Positions 14,001 through 24,371 of a stretch of 64,000 nucleotides of DNA are shown piece by piece. The notes under the pieces are model-generated. The model did no database searches. It saw only the letters and a program-made list of their open reading frames with translations, and was not told the DNA's origin. The stretch's first letter is position 1. Each line of letters starts with the position of its first letter. The translations under genes and the position numbers were made by a program. Origin of the DNA: Hermatobates lingyangjiaoensis (Eukaryota; Arthropoda; Insecta; Hemiptera; Hermatobatidae); NCBI GenBank assembly GCA_026182355.1, contig JAPFBL010000068.1:10577001-10641000 (forward strand), given 5' to 3'.

Positions 14001-14735
14001 AACTAATGATTATAAATAAAAGTTAGCAGGTTTGAACGAGTTAGCAAATGCAAGGTTGGTCAACTTGGTGAAATAACTTCCTATCAGAGGGCGATAGACT
14101 CTCAATTATTGCCAAACCGACTTGATCCTTCTCTCTAATTAATTTGAAATTATTTTGGAAATTCTTGTTACTAGGGATAGCATTAAGGTGGGAACTTTGG
14201 ACATTGAGACTAGGATTCTTTTCTTTAATATAAAAAGCCTCTAGAATAGCTAATCGACTAATGTCACTATTGAAATGCAATATTGAGGTTCCTTCTATTA
14301 ACATTTCCCTGGTTAGTTTGTTTCCGTGGGCTTCCTCTGTATGTGCCTTCGGTGCTCCCGAAGAATAATCAGTAATAATTAAAAATGAATAATCAGATAA
14401 TCAGAGACAGTCAGTAAAAAAGTCGTAAATGTAGAGGCTGCTGCATATTTCAATTAAACATGATTAAAAGGATATTTGCTGCCTACCTATACAAATATAT
14501 ATATAAACTTTCAAGGTAGTTCGCTGTACATGTTCTAAGAATTCGAATTTTTGAATAACATGCGTTGTTTGATTAGTATTTTGGTATTTTCTTTGATGTC
14601 ATTTTTTTCTACGCCTAATGGAAATCAATTTTGTTTCAGCCTGAGTTTTACGAAGTATGTCATACTAAGAAAGCCTACGATGAATTCGGCCCCAGCATAT
14701 GTCGCCACAATCCAGTCTTTGGAACTATGACATAA
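5024..14735 (+). CDS. Arp3: Actin-related protein 3, complete eight-exon gene
   Basis: Arp3 and Arp2 form the actin-like seed of the seven-subunit Arp2/3 complex, which nucleates branched actin filaments in the cytoplasm. Joined exons give 420 aa, close to the usual 418 of animal Arp3. The actin fold is intact: phosphate-1 loop DVGTGYTKLG at 13-22, second phosphate loop [10 protein letters not shown] at 169-178, and adenosine-binding stretch [10 protein letters not shown] at 323-332. The Arp3-typical C-terminus reads [11 protein letters not shown]. All seven introns are GT-AG and all junctions keep frame. The chosen ATG is the first in frame, has A at -3, and gives an N-terminus ([13 protein letters not shown]) two residues longer than the human one. 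No frameshift or missing catalytic residue is seen, so it should be functional. Introns 3, 6 and 7 carry Penelope-like repeats. ValRS lies downstream in the opposite orientation. Confidence 0.97.
5160..5340 (+). CDS. Arp3: Arp3 exon 2 (residues 17-77)
   Basis: Begins after TTTCAG with [18 protein letters not shown], which completes the phosphate-1 loop, and runs through the Arp3-typical [10 protein letters not shown]. It ends in phase 0 at AAG|GTAAAA. Confidence 0.96.
5341..7206 (+). other. Arp3: Arp3 intron 2, no feature recognised
   Basis: A 1.9-kb AT-rich intron. The open frames on either strand are short and have no family resemblance. It contains none of the hammerhead repeats found in introns 3, 6 and 7. 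Confidence 0.6.
7207..7363 (+). CDS. Arp3: Arp3 exon 3 (residues 78-130)
   Basis: Encodes [20 protein letters not shown] and later [17 protein letters not shown], both diagnostic of actin-family proteins and very close to animal Arp3. It ends one base into Glu130 at GCAG|GTAAGC. Confidence 0.97.
8229..8505 (-). mobile_element. Penelope-like 3' end, family A copy 1 (Arp3 intron 3)
   Basis: About 280 bases closely matching the copy in intron 6 (10,930-11,240). Both carry the palindromic word CACATAAACACGTG (or a variant), a hammerhead ribozyme core, and a conserved purine-rich stretch that on the - strand lies upstream of the ribozyme. The layout fits the 3' end of a Penelope-like retroelement read on the - strand. 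No reverse transcriptase remains. Assignment to Penelope-like elements is inferred from the ribozyme and from the GIY-YIG remnant in intron 7. Confidence 0.6.
8293..8335 (-). ncRNA. Hammerhead ribozyme, family A copy 1
   Basis: On the - strand the order is GACT (helix I), CTGACGA (core), an 18-base arm containing the ACCG/CGGT-type helix II, GAA, the palindrome AGATCT (helix III), T at the cleavage position, and AGTC, which pairs perfectly with the first GACT. Position 20 of the helix II arm differs from other copies (ACCGG for ACCGT on the + strand), lengthening helix II by pairing. All core bases are present, so self-cleavage is plausible, especially as a dimer because helix III is palindromic. 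Confidence 0.7.
8658..8815 (+). CDS. Arp3: Arp3 exon 4 (residues 130-182)
   Basis: Runs from [18 protein letters not shown] to the second phosphate loop [15 protein letters not shown]. The acceptor is TTCCAG, which supplies AG to complete Glu130, and the donor is [22 protein letters not shown] shows species-level divergence from vertebrate Arp3 in a region known to vary. Confidence 0.97.
9037..9354 (+). CDS. Arp3: Arp3 exon 5 (residues 183-288)
   Basis: The longest exon. It encodes [20 protein letters not shown] through the nucleotide-proximal [16 protein letters not shown]. Both ends are in phase 0 (acceptor CAACAG, donor GAG|GTATCT). It covers subdomains 3 and 4 of the actin fold, including the helix with [12 protein letters not shown]. 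Confidence 0.97.
10115..10333 (+). CDS. Arp3: Arp3 exon 6 (residues 289-361)
   Basis: Encodes [26 protein letters not shown] and the adenosine-binding [18 protein letters not shown]. It ends at AAG|GTGTGT, in phase 0. The SGGST sequence is the invariant actin-family motif. Confidence 0.97.
10930..11240 (-). mobile_element. Penelope-like 3' end, family A copy 2 (Arp3 intron 6)
   Basis: Second long copy of the element at 8,229-8,505, in the same orientation. It contains a short insertion (GGACTAATGTCC) that the first copy lacks or has lost. It extends further at its right end into CTCTTAGAAGAGGCTATTGC. A hammerhead core lies at 10,964-11,006. No intact coding sequence remains. Confidence 0.6.
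10964..11006 (-). ncRNA. Hammerhead ribozyme, family A copy 2
   Basis: Same architecture as the intron 3 copy: GACT/AGTC helix I, CTGACGA, GAA, palindromic AGATCT helix III and T at the cleavage site. The only change in the helix II arm is GCTGTC for GCGGTC (+ strand), which weakens one base pair of helix II. Confidence 0.65.
12450..12533 (+). CDS. Arp3: Arp3 exon 7 (residues 362-389)
   Basis: Short 28-codon exon encoding [20 protein letters not shown] and GGSMLAST, the conserved subdomain 1 stretch. It starts after TTTTAG and ends at ACG|GTACTA, in phase 0 at both sides. Confidence 0.96.
12612..12828. mobile_element. Foldback hammerhead element with 12-bp target duplication
   Basis: A 217-bp insertion in Arp3 intron 7. 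The left half is the family A ribozyme end on the - strand and the right half is the same end on the + strand, so the element is a near-palindrome. Both halves carry damaged cores: the left has lost two bases between GAC and AAGATC, and the right reads TTAAAAGATCT where GTTGAAAGATCT is expected. The 12-mer ATTCTAGGTAAT flanks it on both sides (12,600-12,611 and 12,829-12,840), a clear target-site duplication. Confidence 0.75.
14041..14304 (-). pseudogene. Penelope-like element, C-terminal GIY-YIG region remnant
   Basis: An 87-codon open frame on the - strand in Arp3 intron 7. It contains [20 protein letters not shown], resembling the EA-(F/L)-x-I-K-x-x-x-P-x-LN signature near the end of the GIY-YIG endonuclease domain of Penelope-like retroelements. 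In that family this domain follows the reverse transcriptase. Neither the reverse transcriptase nor the GIY and YIG motifs is present, so this is a truncated relic. It is the best protein-level link between these introns and the hammerhead repeats. The family call rests on motif memory, without an alignment. Confidence 0.5.
14640..14735 (+). CDS. Arp3: Arp3 exon 8 (residues 390-420 and stop)
   Basis: Encodes [18 protein letters not shown] and the C-terminal [13 protein letters not shown], then TAA. The acceptor is GTTTCAG. The end matches animal Arp3, where the last residues are usually GVMS, so the terminal T is a minor change. Confidence 0.97.
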   Translation, partial: PEFYEVCHTKKAYDEFGPSICRHNPVFGTMT

Positions 14736-17700
14736 CTTTTTATTTTATTTTTTATTTATTTTGTACCTTATATCACTTATGCTTTTTTTCTATTGTAAAA
14801 TTTTTTTAAAAAGTTATTTTATATCAAACATCTCTTAATAACATTTTTATTTTATTATTGTGGTGATATATTAATTTGTTTATATCACAAAGTTAAATTC
14901 TTGCATTTATAGTTGTTAAATTAAATTATTTAACATGTTAATTAGATTTTTTGTTTTTATACTTCCTATTTATTTAGTTAATGCAGTTCATATGTCTTTG
15001 AACTTCATGACTCTGAAATATGTATTACTTCACATAGATATCCCAACATTCCATCATCCAATAACTTCACTTCGTTAATTATACCACATTTATTTATTGC
15101 TCTTCAATTTAACTAATTTACTTTTATGGTTTAGCCTAGTTGTTATAGAGATATTCGTATACGGTGAGGTGAGGATTTGCCAAACCATTATTTAATTGAA
15201 AAAGCTTTACATAAATTAGTATGATTCCAGTGGGGTAGCAACAATTTTTGTCATCCAGGACGGTCGTAAGATTGGTCCTCCGCCCTCCTCTCCGTTTAAA
15301 AACAGTATTCCACACATAAAACATTAAAAAAATACGATCTTAAAAACTCATTTCGGTATACAATTTCAGATTTTGTTTAACTTTTTATTATTTTATTTTT
15401 TTCTATTTTTACCACCTCAAAATGCCACCCCTTGGTAAGTGTGCCGCCCGTGCGGACCGCCTCTTCCCCTTTGCTGTGCCACTATATGACTCTGTAAGTC
15501 AAACACGCAAAAATGTTAGTAAGAACGTCGGGACTCTGTCAGTTGTACACTTTACCATATTTCCAACCTTTGTTGACTGGCTGTCATCTATTGAAATATA
15601 AAGTTATCTTAACAATAATAGTGATTAATACTAGGCGAAATAAATTAAAGTTCATACATACACATTTTGACTGTTAGATGGTATTACTCACGTCGCTTCC
15701 ATTAAATTAAGCTGCGAATGCTTATTAATAACTCTTGACTTGGTTTAACATATTTTATTCTAAAAGACAAATTCCCACAAAAATAAAGACTCTCCAATAT
15801 GGAAATAAAATGGTTTACTCATCTGGTAAAGACTTATATAAGTAAAATAACGATGCACTTTAAATCTCATATGAGCAGGTTTACTGGCTTTGATCTGTAA
15901 ATCCATGTGATGAATTCCAGAAACTGAGAGGCAACGTATATTTCAAATAAAGAAAGTAGCAATTCTGAAATAAAAATCTCGATGAAAAAAAAAGTCTTGA
16001 AATCTATCAGCGAATTCCCTCTTGAGTGACTGGAGCTTATTGAAAAATCTGCAGATCATGCCACGCCAAAATTTTTAAATGAAAAACATTTCTATTTCCC
16101 AGTTGCCGTTCTCAAAGTTGAAACATTTTGACATGTAGTTTATATGTTATTATGAACTAGCTGACTTCTACCCTGCAATTTCAAATGTAATTTATTTAAG
16201 GAAGAAATTTCCTAATGTATGAGAAAGCTAAATCACAAATCTAATGTTCATTTTGAAGTTACGAAATAGAAATGGGCTTTCATTTAATGCCGTTGAAAGA
16301 AGAATTTTCTTCTTTGAGTTTATAGAATTGTTTGAACATTTGACCACTACTACTCATCCAATAATAGGGAAGAATACCATAGTCCACATCAGTATGCTGT
16401 AAGAATTGTTTAAATTGTCAATCAGATTTAGAGCTCTTTCATTTATGATGTTAACACATGACGCTACAATAGACACACTATTCCAGAACTGAAGACTATA
16501 TGGGAGCCCAGAGCAATGGTGCTATTGGATTCCCATAAACTGAAATATTTACGTTCATTTTTGAAACAAATCCAGTTTTATTTCCGATCATATCAGGTGC
16601 TCGCCATTGTCAGACTAAAGACTTTTAATTGAAAAATTCAGATTTATTATATTTTTCACTTTCTGACAGCTTCTTTGTCATATCCCAATTGTTCAGTGCG
16701 TCTTGTCACAGTTCTACTAGGTAAGCTTAATTATTTTCCTTTTTTTTTCCTGAACAATTTCAGAACAGCGAAATTTTCACTGTATTTCTTTAAACATAAA
16801 GCAGTTTTTTCAGCAAAATATAACCAGCTAGTACATTATATTTTTCGTTCTTATTCTTAGCAAAAAACGATTTCTGTTCTATCAGAGATGATCACAATTT
16901 TTAAACTTTTTCTTCTCTCTGTGACCAGTAAGATATAATGAGATATTTTTACAGTAGTGTATTTTCGAATTATATTCCTTCTCAATAGTAAAAGTCTTTG
17001 AACAATTGAGACACACTAGTTTTTCTTTTCACTGCATGGCGCAAATAAATAATCTGCTGTCTTATGTTGACACACACTACCTTCATCAATAAACTTTTCT
17101 ATGACATACTTGAGGTTTATATATTTTAAAATTTGTATGTTTAACGTTTTGAAAACAACTTGGTTATCCTTGGTGTAAAAGTGAAAAAACTACATACTCT
17201 TCCGCAGCTGATAGTAATACGATTAAATGGCCATTTCAGATGAGAGACTTGATACCGCAATCCCTCAGTCGTGATCTGGTGATCTTTCGTTGCATAAGTA
17301 GTCTGATATTATAGTATTGTCATCAAATGTGTGTGAAATTTAGGAAAAGAGGATAAAATATTGCAATTCTAGGTTGAGAATGATTCAAAAAAGTAAATGA
17401 GTATTCATTAGAAAAATTATGATAGATCATAATAGAGTAATTTTAATAATCTACAGCGAGATAAACCACGTAATACATACCGAGCCAATTATAGCAGGCT
17501 GGTCACAAACGATGTAGGTGATAGGAATTTATTGCTATTAAGAATCTATTAAACGCCATCCTCAAAAAATAAAGATCTCCATTTCGAGGCCGTTGATTCT
17601 CTGCACAGAGGGAGATTCCTATTCTAATAAACTTAAGAATTAAATCTGAGGATTATTCTAGTGCTGTAGTGGCCTCGTCTAAAATTAGGAGTAAAGAAAA

Positions 17701-18558
17701 TTGAGCTTCGCTTTCGGTTCCAAGAACAGTATCGAAGGTGAAAGAAAATCAGCCTTCAATTCAATTTCAGTGAATTGAAAAAAAGTTGGAAGTTTTCTTC
17801 CACGCATATATCCTAAAAAAATTTGTTCAATTAAGTACAATATGTCATGCATGCAATATAAATATTAAACGATTACTGTTGTCGTTTAAATATTAATAGA
17901 ATGATTAAATTAAAACCTAACTGAACCTGCAGTCTATTGAATCACAATTGATTGATGGAATTTAACCAGTAAAAATAAAAAATGTAGTTTTGGTTGGAAA
18001 TAATTACAAATGAATGAAAATTTAGAAAAAAATTGTACTTGACAAAATGGATGTCAGGAACTATGCTACAAAATTCTACCTAATTAATTGTGATTCTTTG
18101 TTTATTATTTCATTGCAATATTCAGCCCTTACCTAAAGGACGTCTGAAATTTGAGGAAACGTTTAAATTAGAAATTCGAGAGTAATTAATTTGCCTTTGT
18201 TTTGGTTAATAATTTTTTATGACATATAATGCAAAAAAAAGGAACAGAGTCTGAAACAATTCCTGGATAGAACTCTGAAATCTTAACCACTACAATCATA
18301 GCTTCGTGAATAAGAAATTCAAAAAGGAAACTAGAGTTTTTTTTTTAACTCTAATCCTTTGTATTCTCAAAAGAAAACCTTTTGAGTTCAGACTAAAACC
18401 TTCAGAATGATACAAGGTAGTTGTAAGTTAATATTTATATTTAAGTAGAAAGAGGGATATTAAAATAACGCATAGTAAATAATAATTATACTTTATCACA
18501 AATGTACAAATGAGGAAGATGGTTGCGAGGAGACGAGGTCTAGGTTCTAACAGTGCGG
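14736..18558. other. Intergenic region between convergent Arp3 and ValRS
   Basis: Contains the 3' untranslated regions of both genes, which point towards each other. I see no canonical AATAAA at a convincing distance after either stop codon, so the polyadenylation sites are not placed. No third gene is visible. The open frames at 15,136-15,324 (-) and 16,675-16,860 (+) have no recognisable domain. Confidence 0.6.
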
Positions 18559-18777
18559 CTACGTCATCGACGACAAAGCTTGCATTGCTTCCTCTACTCT
18601 ATGAAGTTCTCCCTTGGATTGTTCCAATTTCTCTTTATTTAATTTTCTCACTTCTTCAGGAACTTTTACCTCATAATCCTTCTTACTACATTCCTTTTCT
18701 ATTTTTTGTATTGTTTGCTGGAGGAATTCCTTTTTCTTTTCCATTTTAGCGATTTCTTTACTAGGCTCAATCAAACC
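18559..18777 (-). CDS. VARS1: ValRS exon 19 (residues 1036-1107, stop)
   Basis: Encodes [18 protein letters not shown] followed by charged heptad-like sequence and [10 protein letters not shown], ending LSSMT and TAG. This is the C-terminal tRNA-contacting coiled coil of ValRS, matching the vertebrate pattern GLVDPARELGKL. Confidence 0.95.
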   Translation of the reverse strand, partial: GLIEPSKEIAKMEKKKEFLQQTIQKIEKECSKKDYEVKVPEEVRKLNKEKLEQSKGELHRVEEAMQALSSMT

Positions 18778-21700
18778 CTAAAATATTTAGTAGAATTACC
18801 ACAAATGTTTATAGCTTTTAAATTTAACGTAATAAAGGTTCCAAAATATGGAATTCTGACTTTAAGAACTAAGTGTTACACCATCTCGTTCAAGATACAT
18901 ATTTCATTTACTCCTTTCCATCACACAAGTACCTCATTTAATCACTCATATTTCAAATTAGACAGAAATACTTCTGTAATAATAATAATTTTACTATTAA
19001 TAATTAAGTTTTCAATATAAGCAGTTAATGATGATTATAGTTATTCAATCTCATCTAATTACAGTTAAACATACCTGCCAGTAGTATTTTTGGCAGGTTG
19101 ATTTACAATCAGAGCTAATACTGTAGTGAAAACAAGAAATTGTATTCTGATTAAATTAGTATACAAAACTCAAAATATATATTGTTATCAAGTGATAATT
19201 ATAAAGAACTATAATACTGAACACCTAAGTCAATGTTTGACACTGAAGCCCATTAGAAGATATTAAAAATATTTTAATAACGTGTTTATTTCTATGATTG
19301 AAGACTTGCAACTTTCACATTAAGATATATATTCCTTATTTCACTTAAGTAGTATGTACCAATATTAAAATGGTACAGTAGACCGAAAGGTCATCCTCAG
19401 CTGTTCGCAATTTCCATGACCACATAATATTAAAGTTTAAATAAATTAATGTATTTTACAAATAAATAAACTTATTCAAAATGGTTTTTCAATTTTTAAA
19501 GTGAACAGAATTTAGTAATTTATTGGAATTTTTTTTGTTTTAATAGTGCATAGGACAAGAAATCATTTAAAGAGATTTTTATACTTCAATGGTCTTTTAG
19601 TGTTTACTGTCACCTCAAGTTGAGCTGAAATCCATAGTATTTTAATATTGGCTATCGTAAACAATTAATATAAGGAGTATCACAAGACAAAATATCACAA
19701 AGTGACAAATATCATAAAGAACATTCAAATACCATTCTCATGATCGTCTCCAATATTGCTAACAATTTATAGGTTTCCTCATAAACAAAAAGATATTCAC
19801 ATTTCTATTATCATTATCCGTCAATGGTAGCTTGGTTGACTGACAACAAATTAAATTCACTTCTACACACCGAAACAAACATAAATATTTTAAAAATGCT
19901 TTCTAGGGGTTGAATACACAAAAAAAACTCGAAATCTATATTTTGTCCTTTAATAAAGACCGTTATATATTAATAACGTCCAGAATCATGGATTACCAAG
20001 GATATTTATCCTTGGATTTTTACCTAAAATCTAACAGAACACCAATCAGTTGAGAAATTTCATGCTGCTAAACTGGAGTTGTTGTGAGTGAAAGAGTTGT
20101 TGGAGAAACGGGAGTGAAAGTTGTCAACAATTGCACTATGTTCAATAATATCACATCCACAATTGTAAAATTGATGGCATGTACTTATCTAAATTCCAGA
20201 AAGGAACCCTAGATATTTTTTAGTCTCACTTACCCTGAGAGGTAGACTTCAATCATATTGGGAATCTCTTGATCACAAAGAATATTCATTTCCCCTCCTA
20301 TTTTGAAATCACAAAAAAGGTTTCCATGTGACGATATATCTCACGTTCCAATAGTCACAACTTGTTATAGATAAGTATAATGATTTCTAATAAATGATTA
20401 TTGTTCCCTAATTTAAAAGTAATATAACGTTGTCTTCCCACAAAATTAATTAACCTTTTGCTTAATTGTACCATTCAAAAGAGAACGCGACTTTGTTCCA
20501 TTACTGCTAATTTATATATGTTTCTATTTTTACCTTCAGTCTGAGGTGTATGTCACACTTGTCTGAAACAGTCAACAAGGCGCAGCCCTCCTCGGTGTCA
20601 GAGGCTTCGCTAAATATTTGACAATAAGCTAAAGTCTCCACAGTGTGCGAGTAATCTTGAAGAATCTTCAACGTTTCCGGATCTTTAGTTTTATAGTAGG
20701 CTACAATAAATCATTCTGATTAATAAAACATACAACAAACACTGATGTACACTACGTAACAAGCTAAACATTTCACTTGTCAAAGAAATTATATAAAAAA
20801 TAATGAATGACACTGCTGCATTAAACATTAATCAAAATGCAAATACTTGATTAAGGTGTCAAGGGAAGTAGAACTGTACAGAAATGTTTTCACGATATTT
20901 GCTGAACTAGGTTCACTGAAAGGAGGACCACAAATATAATAAATAAAATATTACATACATACTTGATTGTGAAAATATTTATTAACATGAAGTACGTATA
21001 CACAGGAACAAAATGTAATTTAGGGTTTCAGGGGTCATTCTTAATCCAGCTTTGGTTATTATATATAAATCCAAACTAAATGGGATAGTAATATCATTAA
21101 TAGATATATTCAAAGTTAAGGTAGCACACCCACATCCATTTTATGAAGAACATCAAGAATTAAGCATCATTATTCAACTACTAATTACTCATTTGCATAA
21201 ATACTATTTCATTGCAAATAAAAAGTGAAATAAGAAACTACAAATTAAATCAGGAAATTAAAGAAAAAAATTTGATAAGTAACTAGCCTGATTAGACTTT
21301 CAAAAAAGAATTATTGAAAACATATATGTAGAAATATCAGTAAAATAAACAGGAATAAATACAAGGAATTTACTGCACTGACAAAAGAAACAAGTAAAAA
21401 GTCTTAAGTCCATTGGGATGACTTGAAGAGTTCTTTGATGACCTGCTATCCCAAAAAACCTTAGAACTTTTCCAATTAAAAAGATTACTGTTGTGATGAA
21501 TTCTTTAGATATCTTAAAAGATTTGAGCATGATTAAAAGTTGGTCTTAACTGAACTAATTAGGGAGGCAGTGATTACTTCAAGAGATAAGCGAGTAAGCT
21601 TCCAAATTGTTCCACAACTAGTTTAGGTGTGGAACAGTTTGACAAACGTCTTCCGTTGCATATTGGTAATGGGTCGTTTGATTGGTTTCGGACACTGTCT

Positions 21701-24302
21701 AACAGATCCAGCAGCAGTATACGAGGACAGACGGCTTGGCTTATCCATTTCTTAGGGTAACTTGCTCTCGTGCAATTCCTTTATAGCGAACCTCTGCGTC
21801 ATATTTAATGTTCATACACTTAAAGTATTCGTTCTCATCAAAGAGAACGTTATTTCTGTAAAGAAATATTTACCATTCGACTTGGAGTTCTTAGGTATGT
21901 TATAGTCGGACCTTGCAGAGCGAATACATTTGATAACTTTTTGTACAAATTCAACATCTTCTTCAACTTTAAAATCTCTGAAGCAGTAATCTCTCTAAAC
22001 AAAAAAATAAAATAAGATTGTTATAATTCTCATTGAAATAACTAATTTAATTTTATAACTGAAGATCACTGAAGTCACTATATATTTTTACATTTTTCTA
22101 ACAAATAACTATTCAAATAAAAACAACCAATGATGAAAAGTTAGCAATTTAATAAGTTTAAAAATAGTTATAAATTTTCAAACCACAATAAACTGAATAC
22201 GAATAAGTCGTAATAATTTTGAATATTTTCTATAAAGGCTTAGGGAAAACTGTATCCTACGTATTACTACTAATCATTACATTAAAAGTAAATAAATTAC
22301 CATTTGTTCAAAAATAATGATAGAAAAAGTATATCATATGGGTGCGGGATAGTTGTTAGGGTACATGGCCTTTAATGCGAATGTTTCAGGTTATAATTTG
22401 ACAATGGAAATGTCTCTTATGTTGGAAATGGGAAACCTACTGCACTTCATCTCTTCTCAAGTCTGTACAGTACCAATTATTAATTAAGTTTCATTCCTCC
22501 AGTAACTTGAGAAAATAGACATTTAGGATTTCTGGTGTAGAATAAAATGGGGAATGTGATTCGCCCATAAAAAGGTGGATTCAAAATAATGAATCAGCCA
22601 AACATTTAGCCTATAATAGGAAAGCTGATAAGGAAAAGAAGTTGAAGACAAGTTTTTGTAAAGCAATGTTATAATTGTAAATAATTTCGTTATTTACTAA
22701 ATTATTTAATTAGTACTTACTACAGTAGAAACTAATTTAATAAAATCTTGTAAACATTAAATCTATGATCAATGTAACAATGAAAAGTTAATTAAAAAGC
22801 TTCTTTTATCTGATTCTGACTTACCGGGAGAGGGTAAGGAGCGACGCAAATACTAGGAGGGCAAGTGGGTTGAGGGTGAGGGAGCCGGTGGTAGAGCTCT
22901 TCAGTGAGGAAGGGCATGAAAGGCGCAAGCAGCCGCAGCCCTGTGTCGAGGACTTGGTACAGAGTGCAGAGCGCACTCCTCACCGCCGCGCTGGCCCTGT
23001 CCCCACTCATCACGAACTTAATCCACTCCTTTAACAATCATCAAACTCTTACACTCAAGCACAATAAACAATCTACAATGTCCAATGTTTTTATCAAAAT
23101 TCTACTTTACTAATAAAATAAAATAATTTTTCGCATATTTAAACAAAATATTGATATATTAAAACACGGCCATAAGATGAACATGATCAGGAATAAAATG
23201 TATATTAAAAAACAAAATGTGAAAGAAAAGTTTCAACCCATGTACAAAATTTGTATGAATGAAAATGTGTCATTAGAATATATAACACGTTAAAAACATG
23301 TTTACGACAACTGATCTTCTTCAGGTATTTTTAAAAAATGTTTAACGAGCTTCTGCAGCAGATAAGTTAAAACAACTCCATAATGAACTTCATATATAAA
23401 ATGTTCTTTTAGTTCATTTGAAATACTTTTTTTGCTACTATTATGGAGATCTGTTGTCGTCAGCTTATCACTTTCAAACACCACAATCCAAATTTCTGTC
23501 TCTATATATACTCTTCTCAGAATCCTCTCTCAGCAATCATTTTTTAATAGGGCTATTACTAACGAGGAACCTATTCGTCATCCTTACCTCTTTTTCAATA
23601 GTCTTATTCAGGTAATTCATCGATTTTATGTTCTCCAGTTTTAGTCAAAATCCATATTATATGCATTGAAAATTTACTGGGTAAAACAGTATCAAATTTA
23701 AATGGTATAATCAAATGATACTGAAATGAAAAGAAGAAATTGAAACAATAATTTAACGAAGATTATAGAATAATAATTATTAACATATGCTATGTATATT
23801 ATGTCATATATTATATTATAGTCATATATTATGAACTTTTAATATCTTTAACAGCTATGTTTTAGTATATATTTATCAAAGTTTGGGTATATATTTTTCA
23901 GTATATGCATGACCATAATAAACATCCATATTGTTTCAGGGTACTTCTAATATATGAACCCTATCAACTAAAATAAACTCTGAAATGTAATCAATATGTG
24001 TTAATTAAATTGCTAAAGTTATATAAATTTGACATTAGCAAACATTTTTGGCAATCAGTTGTCAGTTACTGCAGTCATTTACCGATATTAGTTTTTGTTC
24101 GTAATTTACATCAGTTAAAAATAATAACTTCCATTTATTTTAAGCGCTTTATGAAATACAGTGCAAGGCAAGTATAGCGTTTGGGTCAAAATTTCGTTAC
24201 CTAGTTTTCATAAGATTTACACTTGTACAGAATCTTTGAGTCCAATAAAATAGGTTTAGCCATTCGTGCGGTGCCTGCAGCACGCTTTGTTGTATGAGTA
24301 TG

Positions 24303-24371
<69 letters not shown>

